Assembly (NCBI GenBank): GCA_910589415.1
Contig: OU342630.1
Location: 5,270,001-5,334,000, forward strand
DNA from: Malachius bipustulatus
Taxonomy: Eukaryota; Arthropoda; Insecta; Coleoptera; Melyridae
Direction of reading: 5' to 3'
Length of the DNA stretch: 64,000 nt
Part shown: positions 1 to 10,240 of the stretch, piece by piece
Layout of the letters: every line of letters starts with the position of its first letter
How positions within the stretch are numbered: position 1 is the stretch's first letter
The notes under the pieces: model-generated
Database searches by the model: none
The model's input: the letters and a program-made list of their open reading frames with translations, nothing else
Told to the model about the DNA's origin: nothing
Translations under genes and position numbers: made by a program

Positions 1-13
1 ATTTTACGTTTAT

Positions 14-169
14 CGCAGTTTATGGGAACAATAAATTTACATTATTTTTTTAAATGTCGTGTATCATTTGTGTAAATCCACCCAAATATCCCGTTTGAAG
101 GCATTGGTTAAGAAATAAATTAACCCAATAATTAAGACGTCCTCTCCAAAAAAAGGAGAGACGTCACAA
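14..169 (+). repeat. LTR copy, 5' side of gag element
   Basis: This 156-bp segment is repeated without a mismatch at 1437-1592, flanking a gag reading frame, and is followed at once by a primer-binding-site motif. That is the layout of an LTR retrotransposon. Bases 1-13 do not match the other copy. Because the downstream match begins inside the gag frame, the full LTR probably extends left of the window, and the join at 1437 is a deletion breakpoint. Identity of the copies suggests a recent insertion. Confidence 0.75.
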
Positions 170-170
170 C

Positions 171-183
171 TGGCGCCCGAGCA
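171..183 (+). promoter_or_regulatory. Retrotransposon primer-binding site
   Basis: TGGCGCCCGAGCA lies one base after the LTR repeat. TGGCGCCC is the classic start of a site complementary to a tRNA 3' end (lysine-type in many retroelements), used to prime minus-strand DNA synthesis. The same 13 bases occur on the minus strand at 8311-8323 beside a different LTR. Confidence 0.75.
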
Positions 184-255
184 AAAAGAAAATAAATACA
201 GGGATTTTCCCTAAAAATTAGCACCCTTAGCTAATAAAAAAAAAAAATTATAATA

Positions 256-1476
256 ATGCCAAATTCAGACGAGGAGGGTGCGACAGCACAAACCACGACA
301 AGCGCGTGGATACACCAGCTCACTAAAGAGCAAGCTATTGAAGAGACCACCAAATTAGGTCTCGACAGCACTGGAAAATTAGATGAGCTAAGAGCCCGCT
401 TGCGAGGACATTTCGCATTAAAGTCAATTGTCCAAGGAGCTCAAGGGGCTCGCCCAAAAGAGCAGAGCCAGAAATGCGTAAGCGAAACCGAGCTGTTAAA
501 ACGACAGTTAAGAGAAGCGCAAGAAACCATACAAAAAATGCAGCGTGCAACCGCACATACTGCATCAATGCCACAAAGCAACAGCAACGTGACGCAAGGA
601 CAGACAATCATGGGGCCCTCCTACCCACTGGAATCCATAAAAATTATCCAGAAAGGAAATGTATATTTCAGCGGTAGGTCATCTGAAGCTCCTGAATTTA
701 TAGAACGCCTCGAGGAACTTCGAGCAACGTTCGGCATCCCACAGGAGCACATGCTACAAGCATTAATAATCTGTCTGCGAAACGATGCGCTATTATGGCA
801 CAGAAACAATTCCCACAAGTGGCACTCGTGGAAAGGTTTCAAAAACATCTTCGCAACAGACTTCTTCCCAGCCAACTATGTTGAAAGGCTCGAAGAAATA
901 ATAAGAAACCGAAAACAGAAGCACAACGAAGCACCGGGATCATATATTAATGATATCCTAACCCTCATACGCAGGGAAGGAAACCTGAACGAGATCCAAA
1001 CTCTCGACAGGGTATATAAAAACATGCTCCCCCAATACAAAATTTATGTCCGTAGAAGCGATTTTACGACGCTTTCGGGTTTGCAGCAGCTAATGCAAAA
1101 CTTCGAACAAATTCAAAGCGAAATAGCGAAATGTAAAGAAGAACGCTTCCAACGAACCCCAGTCACGGGAAACAATGACAGGGACGACCGCCCAGAGAGG
1201 CCTTACGTTTACGCGCCGTCACATAGGCAGCAGCAACAGGACAAACGGTACGAAAGTCGCCAAGATAGGCATCGACCTACCGACACAGGCCCCAAGATCG
1301 ACATTGTAGACACTAATATTAACCTAATAGAGGTAGTGACCGATGTCGGGTGCTGCGAGGAGCAGGCCGAGGTTAAGTACCTCGAAAAACAGTCTCCTCA
1401 AGGGAAACCAAACGTCGCTGACCACGACGAAGGTTACGCAGTTTATGGGAACAATAAATTTACATTATTTTTTTAA
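256..1476 (+). CDS. Gag-like protein of an LTR retrotransposon
   Basis: An open 406-codon frame starts at the first ATG after the primer-binding site. Residues about 20-50 resemble the SAP-like helical segment at the start of many insect Ty3/gypsy Gag proteins. Residues about 75-95 look like a coiled coil. Residues about 130-290 resemble the retrotransposon gag capsid region (WHRN, FKNIFATDFFP, PGSYINDILTL). A basic, glutamine- and arginine-rich stretch follows at about 295-345. No CCHC zinc knuckle, protease, RT or integrase is seen. The last 13 codons read into the downstream LTR, so the pol region has been deleted and the C-terminus is artificial. The frame is intact, so this may be a young non-autonomous derivative. 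The lineage is inferred. Confidence 0.75.
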   Translation: MPNSDEEGATAQTTTSAWIHQLTKEQAIEETTKLGLDSTGKLDELRARLRGHFALKSIVQGAQGARPKEQSQKCVSETELLKRQLREAQETIQKMQRATAHTASMPQSNSNVTQGQTIMGPSYPLESIKIIQKGNVYFSGRSSEAPEFIERLEELRATFGIPQEHMLQALIICLRNDALLWHRNNSHKWHSWKGFKNIFATDFFPANYVERLEEIIRNRKQKHNEAPGSYINDILTLIRREGNLNEIQTLDRVYKNMLPQYKIYVRRSDFTTLSGLQQLMQNFEQIQSEIAKCKEERFQRTPVTGNNDRDDRPERPYVYAPSHRQQQQDKRYESRQDRHRPTDTGPKIDIVDTNINLIEVVTDVGCCEEQAEVKYLEKQSPQGKPNVADHDEGYAVYGNNKFTLFF

Positions 1477-1592
1477 ATGTCGTGTATCATTTGTGTAAAT
1501 CCACCCAAATATCCCGTTTGAAGGCATTGGTTAAGAAATAAATTAACCCAATAATTAAGACGTCCTCTCCAAAAAAAGGAGAGACGTCACAA
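1437..1592 (+). repeat. LTR copy, 3' side of gag element
   Basis: A perfect copy of 14-169. It overlaps the end of the gag frame and ends exactly where a minus-strand non-LTR reverse transcriptase begins to read, which suggests that the LTR element inserted into that older element. Confidence 0.75.
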
Positions 1593-2770
1593 GTTGTGTT
1601 CTTGAAGTTTTTGTAAGATCGCAAGTCTGAGTAGGGAGTCGAATGCACCTAATGTCAAACACAGCCGCGATAACTACTTCTTGTTTCTTAGGGAGTGCAA
1701 TGGCAATATCGGTCTGCAGTACTGCTAGATTGTCCATTGTGCTGCGTTGCGGTCTGAATCCTGATTGAGAGGGGTTGATTATCTCATATTTCTCAAGATA
1801 CCAAAGAAGCCTCTTGTTGACCATTTTTTCCAACAGTTTACGCAATGTACCACATGTGAGGGAGATCGGCCTGTATGACTTGGGATGGTCTGAAGGTTTG
1901 TCTGGCTTCTTAATGGGAAGGATTATGGACTTTTGCCACAATTTTGGAAATTTTCTTTTAGACCAGATGTTATTGTAAAGCTCAAGCATTTTGGGAAGGC
2001 TGGAAGTTGGCAAGTTTTGAGGAATTTAAAGGGGATGTTATCTGGTCCTGCTGCGGAGTTCTTACATCTAGAGAGAGCATAGGTGAGCTCTCTCATGGAG
2101 AAAGGTAGGTTTAGAGAGGTGAGGTCTCGAATAACTTTTTGGAAGTATTAGGCGCGGTATTACTTAAAGTGGATGGATTGGGAGGATTGGCGGCTTCGTT
2201 TATAAAGCTCTCGTGAAACTTTGAGGCAATGATGTCTACGATTTGTTGACTGTCGTTTCTGAGATTGCCTTGGTGTTTTATTGCTGCGATTTTCAAGAAT
2301 GTTCTGTTGCCTCGCATCTGTCTAATCTTCTTCCAGACTTGACCTGGTGGGGTGTCGCATGTTATTGAGGAGGTGTAACTGTTCCAAGCCGATTTTTTAC
2401 TTTCTTTCAGGGTTCGCTTAGCTATGGCTCTCTTTTTTTTTTAATTGATGAGAGAGGCTTCGTCTCTTATTCTTCTATATCTGATTAAAGCAGTCGTCTT
2501 GCATTCTTGGACGACAACAGCGCATTCTGGGTTCCACCAAGGGACGACTTTTTGGGAGGAGGTAATAACACTTTTCCCTACGTGTATCTCAGCGGCAAGA
2601 GTGATACAGTCGCTAAAGTTGGTTACTGCTTCGTCTATATTTTAGAGGAGTTGTAATTGGAGAATATTGGACTGAATATGAGACCTGAAGCTGTCCCAGT
2701 CTGCACTGGCAATTTTCCACTTAGTCATCGTAAAGACTGTCAAGTGTGTTCCATTGTATTAACGAGAAAG
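1593..2770 (-). pseudogene. Non-LTR retrotransposon ORF2 fragment (reverse transcriptase)
   Basis: The minus strand encodes, in broken frames, the linker after the endonuclease (a PWWN-like motif near 2530-2550, then RGNRTFLKIAAIKHQGN at about 2240-2310) and the N-terminal RT blocks (SYRPISLTCGTLRKLLEKMV; SGFRPQRSTMDNLAVLQTDI). It ends at the first catalytic block (AVFDI) against the LTR at 1592. The palm motif YADD and most of the endonuclease are absent. The rest of the RT may lie left of the window, beyond the LTR element. The family is a Jockey/I-type APE-bearing LINE by overall pattern; the exact clade is not determined. Confidence 0.75.
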
Positions 2771-2780
2771 AGACGAAAGG

Positions 2781-4161
2781 TTAGTAGGAGTTTTGTGATA
2801 TAGCTGAATTGTCAGAAAGGTGGCCATCGTCAGGTGGCTCCAGGGATGATTGTGATGCCAGGCTTTCCATATCTTCGCTTTCTATTTGTAGTGAACTCTT
2901 GAGTTTTCTAGTTAATCTGGTGAATCTATTTTTGAGTGACCTTTCGGTTAGGGAGGGATATATTTTATACATGTCAGAGAGCAAAGATTTTATATCATTT
3001 GTAAAATGTTGAGCCTCCATTAGTGGGTTGCTGGAACCGATTGTATTTTATAGGAAGGCGAAAAAATTTTCTACCGGGAGGGTCGAGGTACCAGGAGATT
3101 CTTTGTATACGTTGCTGATCACCTCCTTGCTGTGTGCATATAGTTTCTGCTCATCAGCTTTCTCTCTCTTGGCTTTCTTTTTGTGGGGTTTCATTGAGAC
3201 ACCACTGGATAATGGTTGTTGCGGAGGAGGCATAGTGGATGTAGTTTCGTCAATTGCGGGTTTGGCGTCTCGGGCGGAGAGAGTTGATCGCTGGAGCAGA
3301 GGGAGCTAGGGCAGGCTCTTTTTTGTCCTGTGGAAGGCAGGAGCGAAGTTTCGGGTGTTTCAGCCGTGAGAGAAATTGAAGTGGTAGCTGCGATATTGCC
3401 TGATGATGCTGGTGGCTGTGGAGACTGAAGTGGGTGGCTTGTCTGGGTATTAGGGCAGTTAGATGCTATGTGGCCAGCCTGTTTGCATATGAAACATTCC
3501 ATCTTGTCTGTAGACAGGAACACTCGATGTCCGTTGTTATCAAATGTCAAAACGAGGGAAGTTTGAAGCTCGTATTATCAGACGGAGGAATGATATACAC
3601 TTGTCTTCTAAAGGAGAGAATGTGACCATATTCTTCTCCTAGCATGCCAGCCCTAAGGAATGTGATTGGAGAAGCGAGCAGTAGGCCTAGTCCTGTAGAG
3701 CTGTTTTAATAAGATTGTGGGGTATGGAGGGGCATACTTTGGAGATAACAATTCGTTTAGCTGGAGTGATTAATCTTCTTAATGTAAGTTCCATGCCTGC
3801 TACGTGGACTGTGAGATTATTTTTAATTAGCTGGTCTACAAGTTCAGTGTTAGTAAGGTAAATACATATTCTGTTATTAGACATTCTGGATGCGAAGGAT
3901 ATGTTTTTGGGTCCTATTATGTCTCCAACAGATTTCACGTAGTCGAATAATTTCAGACTGGAATTCGCTGAATGGAAAATGATCGCTTGATCCTTTTTTT
4001 GGGAACGTGGGTTTTGGTGTTTGCTTGGCAGCTGCGACGTAGGAGGTGGTTGGATTTTGAGTCGTGTTTGCAGATATTATGGAGTCATTTAATTGTGGTA
4101 GAGCGGTTTGTGTTGTTGTTGCCCTTGTAGTCAAAGGCAACGCCTGGGGGAGAATCTTCAA
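2781..4161 (-). pseudogene. Non-LTR retrotransposon ORF1 (Gag-like, zinc knuckle), broken
   Basis: Minus-strand pieces in successive frames add up to a typical LINE ORF1. They are a proline/threonine-rich N-terminus (4161-3877), an RRM-like segment (3938-3687, including NNRICIYLTNTELVDQLI), a CCHC knuckle (CFICKQAGHIASNC, about 3505-3465), a Ser/Pro-rich linker and an acidic C-terminal helix region (3020-2781). ORF1 binds the element's RNA. At least three frameshifts separate the pieces. It lies directly upstream (in minus orientation) of the RT fragment and is part of the same insertion. Confidence 0.7.
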
Positions 4162-4162
4162 T

Positions 4163-4759
4163 AGTGGGAGTCTTGTTTACTTCCTGTTAGCAGCAACCAG
4201 ATATATATCTTGATGTAATACTGGTTGCCTATACAGAAATTTGACCGGCGCGGAGCCTTATGCCGGGTGTATTCTATCTTATCAGTTTTTTTTTACTGGT
4301 AACACAGATAGCAGGCAATTTAATTAAATTGTAGGACTATACAATATGAATTGGCTGATAATAATATGTTCACGTACCAGGATTGGTTAGGTATTAGCGG
4401 CAAACAGAACTCGTCACTGTGGTCCGATTATGGGACAAAGCACGGAAAAAACTTTTATCTACGAGTGATTCATAAAATGCACTTTTTTAGACGTTTCTTA
4501 GTTCATAAAATGTATGATTATATTGGAGAGGAAATAAAGTAAGAAGGAGTGAAATAAAGTGCCGTAGCGGTTCATTATTTAACGCTAAATCTGACACGTT
4601 ACGTTGCTGCACGCTCGCCGAGTCCAAGTTCTAGTGAGCGGAGCGGAGCGGCTCGGTCGGAGCGATCCAACACGAGACGCTGAACCACCAGTTTATTAGC
4701 AGAGCGCCAGATCTATGTAGAATTAGTATTTTGTGTTTTGCGTCGTTTAGTTACCTAAA
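4163..4759. other. No recognised gene; GC-rich patch before a short ORF
   Basis: Part of this stretch may be 5' UTR of the minus-strand LINE. At 4590-4690 there is a GC-rich patch with GAGCGGAGCGGAGCGG repeats. A 63-codon open frame at 4351-4542 (+) is not recognised. Confidence 0.4.
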
Positions 4760-4970
4760 ATGGATACCATTGTAGATGATTCAATGACTGATGTATCTTC
4801 TACCCCAGAAGAAATTATTTTTCAATCAAATGTGGCTATATAATTTATATATTTTAATATTTTATGTTTACATTTAATCATGAATGAAATATCTTCCGCA
4901 CTAGAAGAAATTATTATTCAATCAAATATGGCTGCCTACATCAAAAATCTAAAGAAGTGTATATTAAGCA
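4760..4970 (+). other. Short ORF with an internally duplicated segment
   Basis: An ATG in a good context (AAAATGG) follows the GC-rich, 5'-UTR-like patch and opens a 27-codon frame ending at 4843. A diverged copy of its second half follows at about 4888-4933: EEIIFQSNVA in the first copy against EEIIIQSNMA in the second. The second copy reads on to the foldback at 4972. This could be the first exon of a transposon or host gene interrupted by the foldback, with an internal tandem duplication. The function is unknown. Confidence 0.3.
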
Positions 4971-4971
4971 A

Positions 4972-5722
4972 TATACCGTGTGTCCCCGGTTAGGTGAAAC
5001 GACTCTTATAAAAGACAAAAATTTTTTTGATTTTAATTTTAATATTTTGGGGTTCAGCCCTGCTTGGCAAAGAGTAATTTCTAACAAAATTTTAGTTTTG
5101 AAAAATCAAGCATGCCTTGGAAATTTCCAAGAAACCGTTTTTTCTGTTGAGTAAAGTGCCTTTTATGTGGCAAATACGACAAAATGTTATTTGAAAAAGT
5201 TGTTCAGAATCAATATTTAGGTCCCTATACCAAATTTCAAAATCATAGGTCAACTTTTATTTTTTCATTTATTTTTATGTTAATTTCTTAAATCAAAGAA
5301 TTTCATTTGTAACAAAGACTGATATTGACAAATTGCTATTGCTATGGGTACAATTTGGTTTTTCCATGGCAGTCATTGTTACAAATTATGAAATTCTTTG
5401 ATTTGTGAAATTAACATAAAAATAAATGAAAAAATAAAAGTTGACCTATGATTTTGAAATTTGGTATAGGGACCTAAATATTGATTCTGAACAACTTTTT
5501 CAAATAACATTTTGTCGTATTTGCCACTTAAAAGCCACTTTACTCAACAGAAAAACCGGTTTCTTGGAAATTTCTAAGGCATGCTTGAATTTTCAAAACT
5601 AAAATTTTGTTAGAAATCACTCTTTAGCCAAGCAGGGCTGAACCCCAAAAAATTAAAATTAAATTCAAAAAATTTTTGTCTTTTATAAGAGTCGTTTCAC
5701 CTATCCGGGGACACACGGTATA
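4972..5722. mobile_element. Foldback element with long inverted repeats (TACCGTGTGTCCCC ends)
   Basis: The two halves are near-perfect inverted complements of about 350 bp each. They start TACCGTGTGTCCCCGG and end CCGGGGACACACGGTA, bounded by TA on both sides, as expected of Tc1/mariner-like insertion. There is no coding capacity beyond chance frames. Confidence 0.8.
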
Positions 5723-5860
5723 TGTCACCTTTATGAACTGATGTGAAGAAAAAAGCGTTAATAGTTTCAAAGAAACATTTACATAAGATATGAATGGATT
5801 GGAAAGTTTTTTTTTTTTTTTATATTCGTTCTAGTTTAACTCACTCGTAGATAAAATTTT

Positions 5861-5985
5861 GTATGCAACATATGCATAAAGTGCCTTTTTTTCACTTCTG
5901 GGATTGCCGCATTCGCCTGCGGCTCATGCGGTCAAACTTCACAGTCGTGAAAAAAAGTACCACTTTATGCACTTGTTGCATAAAT
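5861..5985. repeat. Imperfect hairpin
   Basis: Arms of about 33 bp (ATGCATAAAGTGCC... against ...GTACCACTTTATGCA) surround a loop that itself contains a small GC palindrome. Possibly a tiny non-autonomous element. A TSD cannot be assigned. Confidence 0.5.
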
Positions 5986-6395
5986 AACTATTATTATTTC
6001 CCAGTTTGAGAAATAAATATAATCAAAAAATTTCTAATATCTCCGCCATTTTTCTTAAATGCTTCTTGAAATTTTTGAAGGTTGAAGGTTATTAGCATAG
6101 ATGTCTACTGTAAAAATTTCAGTTCAATTCCTTCAAAAATGTGCTCATAAACGGTTATAGAAATTTAGGAATTTTTATCCTTTCTAGGTCAACAATGAAC
6201 TGCTGACGTAGACAAAATGAACATCAGACAATAATTTTTTGATTTTTTAAATGTTAACTTGTTCCTTGATAACTGACCGTGTGTGTTTTATCAAATATGT
6301 GTTTTTAAATTTAACTGTCTAAAGAAAACCCAACGAAACCAGTTAGACCGAAAATTCTCACCTAATTTTCTCGTGCCGGTTTTCTCACTTATAGC

Positions 6396-8161
6396 GTGTT
6401 CCGATTTGAGGTAAATTTTACAAAAATCACCGAAATGTGTTCCGGAATATCGTTATTCACACAATTGTAAAATTTACCACTGAGAAATTATAAATAATCA
6501 GAACGTGGTTAATATCACAGAAGTTTACCAGGTGCAGAAACTCGGAAAATTTTCGTAAGTATGACACTATTGACACTATTGATTGTAATGACGTTTGACT
6601 TTCTCAGAATTCCACTCCACATAAACTTTAAAATTTAAAAAACTAAAAGTGGAACAAAGAAAACAAAAAAGGCGAGCGAAATTTAGAACTCCCAAATTCA
6701 CTTCGAACTTCGAATACTTCGATGAAAATAGATATTGTGACGAAGACGAGTAAGTACTTACATTATAAAAATTAATAATCTTCAACTTCGATGTCTCTTA
6801 TAAGTATAAAGTCTCAGTATTAATTAAAAATATGCAGGTTGGCACGTTCTGGTATTATCACGAGTCACACTGTCTCATACCCACGGCTAATGTAAAATGT
6901 CATGAGTGAGTAATTACAAATTAATAAAGTATTGACTATCATCAAATACATTAGATGATAATACGTGCAGCTCTCCGCTAGTTACATGTAATAAAAGTGA
7001 AGTATGAAAAGGAGCGCCATCTACACGCCTCGATCGCTAACTACACACAGAACCGGAAATTGGATTTAGAAATCACGGATATAATAATTATAATGCAAAG
7101 TTCACTGACATAATAATATTATCTAGAGTTCTTGCTTGCCGATAATTATCACTTTCAGTTTTTTCAGAGTTTAAAATTTAAACTGCGTTTAAGTTAGTAT
7201 CGGTTGTTCATGCCTACTTCAAACGAAGTTTAGCTAAACTCAGTTTAATCGACAGTTTCAAGTATGTAAGTACCTTTATTGTAAACACTGTCACTTAAAT
7301 GTCGGTTCATCATGTCATAACCGTCAAATTGACAGCAAATTAATTTGTTTTGTACCTGGCGAGGTGCACGTAGACTTGTTTTAATTATCTTCATTGTTTA
7401 TTTTGCATAAATATGCATTAATATGGAAGGTGTATCAAAAATTACTGGCACGTTCAAGAGGAACGCAAATTTTTCAACACAAGAGGTTGAAAGGCTTGTG
7501 GACTGTGTAGAAAAATACAAGGAAATAATAGAAAATAGAAGGACTGATGCAGTCACCTGTAAGGAGAAGAAAGCAGCCTGGGAACAAATTCGAGATCTTT
7601 TTAATTCGGTAACCACAGATGGTTATCGAGACGAAAAGACCCTGAAGAATAAGTATTCCTTCTCAAACAGACTAATAACAGTAACCAAATTCCACACCGA
7701 CCAAATGCTTTTAAAAAAGTAACAAGTAATAATAATAATTGTAAAACACTCTACTGGTGCACTTGTGCTTATAAACAACCTGGCTCCTGCGGATTATATT
7801 TTTATCCATAAAAATAACTTTATAGGTTAGTTTCACGTTAAACTTAGCTTAAACCACCAAAAATCTCGGTTTAAGAATCCCGAGTTTAAACCACAGTTTA
7901 AACTACAGTTAACCTTAAACTAGCAATGAACAAGGATCATTTGTATTTAATCTTGGTTTAACGTTAAACTAGGTTTAAACTAGGATTGAAAAAACGGCCC
8001 CTAGAGTATTTGCTATCATCACGTCACTTAATCACAACTGTTACTATTTTAATTTACCGCCGCTGTTTACCAGCTGTGTTCCCAAATGCTGAGCGGTGAA
8101 TTTTTCAAATGTCAAAGAACCGTCAAAATTTACTGGTAAAATTTACCTCAAATCGGAACAC
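6396..8161. mobile_element. TIR-bounded DNA transposon remnant with Myb-like ORF
   Basis: A 26-bp perfect inverted repeat (GTGTTCCGATTTGAGGTAAA outermost) marks both ends of a 1.77-kb segment. Inside lie a Myb/zeste-type ORF and many AGTTTAAAC-type short repeats, the latter clustered at 7150-7260 and 7830-7990. The inner cluster ends in AACGGCCCC near 8001 and may be the end of a second, nested element. No transposase is seen. PIF/Harbinger affinity is inferred from the Myb-like ORF only, and no 3-bp TSD is clear. Confidence 0.55.
7423..7722 (+). pseudogene. Myb/zeste-type DNA-binding domain of a transposon accessory protein
   Basis: A 99-codon frame. Residues 12-75 (NFSTQEVERLVDCVEKYKEI, then AAWEQIRDLFNSV) resemble the Myb/SANT-like helix-turn-helix of regulatory protein zeste and of the second ORF of PIF/Harbinger transposons. 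That protein accompanies the transposase to the element ends. After KNKY the expected third helix is lost, so a frameshift or truncation is likely. No partner transposase lies within the flanking TIRs. A domesticated host gene is possible but less likely, given the length and setting. Confidence 0.55.
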
Positions 8162-8310
8162 TTTGTTAATGATGAATAGTTATTACATGTCCGCGGCCTA
8201 TGAAGAAACACGTGCTGCTGCCTTTCGAAGTGACGTATCTTTCTGCTGTGCTGTTTTGTGTTGTGACGACAACTCCGGCTGTCCGGGAAACTGGCAGAGG
8301 ACGGACGGAT

Positions 8311-8323
8311 TGCTCGGGCGCCA
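8311..8323 (-). promoter_or_regulatory. Primer-binding site of a minus-strand LTR retrotransposon
   Basis: The minus strand reads TGGCGCCCGAGCA a few bases after an LTR end (CCTCTACAAAAATC). The internal region then continues only to about 8165, where it meets the TIR of the neighbouring DNA element, so the retrotransposon body is missing. Confidence 0.65.
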
Positions 8324-9560
8324 GATTTTTGTAGAGGGTTTACTCCCCAGGGGAAAGGGTCTCGCTTTCCTTTCCCAACTACCTAGGTTGTCACACAGGT
8401 GGTACGTTTATCGTACCCTTGTCCCAGGGTAACTCTGTGGAGAAGACGGATAGTGCCAGGGGTCAGATGAGGTTATCACAGAAGCGGGCACGGAGGAGCG
8501 GTCTTTAGGCGCCCCCCGCGTTTTCGATGACACTCCCGTGGAGTCAAGTTGTTATGCGAGTATCTCTTGGTTCCAGGTTCACGGTCGGTTGTGGTAAGAA
8601 AGGAGATTCGTGGGCTATGTTATAAACAAATTTATTCTCACCAAAATCACTATTTACAATAGAAAAGAAATTAAAAAGGTTAATTCAGACGACTAAACAA
8701 TTATACAAATTCCTAACCTTACGGGTCAACTAACTACGGGTTGCGAAGCAAAACGGCATGAGGCGAGTTGCGGTCGTCGGAGGCGGTTTAAAGCCCGGTC
8801 AGATAAAAAGGCATCTCCTGGTAATTCAAAGTGGTGATATTTACGGCGGGTGCGAACGTGAAAATCGGGTCGGCGCGGTGAAGCCGCTGTGTGTCGTGTC
8901 TTGCTGGACTGGAGGGGCCGGGATTCGGCGTGCTGTTGGTACGAGTACCAGGCCGCGCCGCCACCGTGAGATTACCCCCTGCGTCGCCGGGGCTGACAAT
9001 CTCACGACAAAGACGGGACCTTCGTTACTCCAGCGGAACACGGGTGTCGATGGGCTGTTGACTAGCACCAGACCGCGCTACCACCGCGAGATTACCCCCT
9101 GCGTCGCCGGGGCTGATAATCTCACGACAACAACGGAGCCTTTGTTGCTACAGCGGGGTTCAGTAATGAACAGAGGGGAAGGACTGATGAAGGATGTTCG
9201 GGGATGATCGTGACACAACCAAATACAGTGGAACAATTACGGCTGGTATCAATTACCACCTATACCTTAGCACGGAAGCGCAGGGTGGTCGGCCCGGATC
9301 TCGGGTTAACGTGCGGAACTTTAACACACTTGTCTGACTGTAATCGGCACTAACTCTGGGATCTCTGCTACTACTATCTTCGGTTAACAACACCGGAACG
9401 GACGTCTTACACTACTGCATCCTAAGAACGCCGGTTCGGAAGTAATTTTGAAGCCAAAATGTCCGTGGTTTTATATGATTTTCATATCGCCTGGGTTCAC
9501 TAATCACCGTTTTTCTGATGGAACGCGGAGTATAAAAATGGTTCATTTAGTTTTTACCTA
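8324..9560 (-). mobile_element. Long LTR of a retrotransposon (minus strand)
   Basis: Read on the minus strand this segment runs from a TATA-like TATAAAACC (about 9477) to a polyadenylation-like AATAAATTTG (about 8633) and stops beside the primer-binding site. It is GC-richer than its surroundings. Much of it (about 8900-9540) recurs in the opposite window orientation at 63380-64000, which supports a repeated LTR family. The left limit near 9560 is approximate. The 150-codon open frame at 8758-9207 on the plus strand is probably fortuitous. The superfamily is not determined. Confidence 0.6.
8946..9160. repeat. Tandem duplication inside the long LTR
   Basis: Two units of about 118 bp, at about 8946-9063 and 9064-9160 onward. 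Each contains GAGATTACCCCCTGCGTCGC followed by CGGGGCTGA and a CTCACGACAA block. The copy at the window's right end (63880-63960) has only one unit, so the duplication is specific to this copy. Confidence 0.75.
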
Positions 9561-9948
9561 CGGTGATATCGCTGGTATCAGCGGTGTGGCTTCCGAATTT
9601 GTAGTCAACTGCCTCGATTCAGCTCGCTTAAAATTTGGTCTGTTCATAAAAAACTGATAAATGATTTGAGGAATTAATAATTATAATGGTTTTATTATTT
9701 GACGAAATGCATGAATCGATCTTAATGATTTTTAGAATAATAAATGAAAACTATTATTGGAGGCAGCTGACTGACAAAAATGAAGTCGAAAAATTCACGA
9801 CTTCATTACAGTGTCTATTATTAGATAGATTAGTACGACACTGAAGAAGGAGACAAAAATCCTCGAAATATAAGACAGTACACAATACATAATCTCACTG
9901 TTTTAATTGTCCAGATTTTTAACGTGACCGACAACGCTTACTTGGAGG

Positions 9949-10240
9949 CCAAGGCACTGCCACAGAATAGATACAATCAGAAGCTAAACTCGCCGACGGC
10001 GCCTTTGATCTTTTAGCGACAAGCCACACCTCTAGCGGCCATTGCTTCAGAGTAGAAACGTAGGCCCGCCACCAGCCCGCCACAGAATAGGTACAATTCT
10101 ATTCTGTGGGCCCGCATTCAAAACTAATGAAAGCTCATCTCAAATCATGGCGGATATCTATGCGACGAGTAGAGGCCCGAACTCGGTATTTTTATTGAAG
10201 TTTATATTCTGATTGTACCTATTCTGTGGCACTGCCTTGG
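9949..10240. mobile_element. MITE with 34-bp inverted repeats
   Basis: The left end CCAAGGCACTGCCACAGAAT is matched by the inverted right end ATTCTGTGGCACTGCCTTGG with a few mismatches. An extra palindrome of the same motif (ACAGAATAGGTACAATTC) sits in the middle. There is no ORF. Confidence 0.65.

Noticed and set aside
8758..9207. 149-codon open frame as a gene
   Set aside because: It lies antisense within the long LTR and is open largely because of a GC-rich tandem duplication. It has no recognisable domain, and the other LTR copy does not support it.
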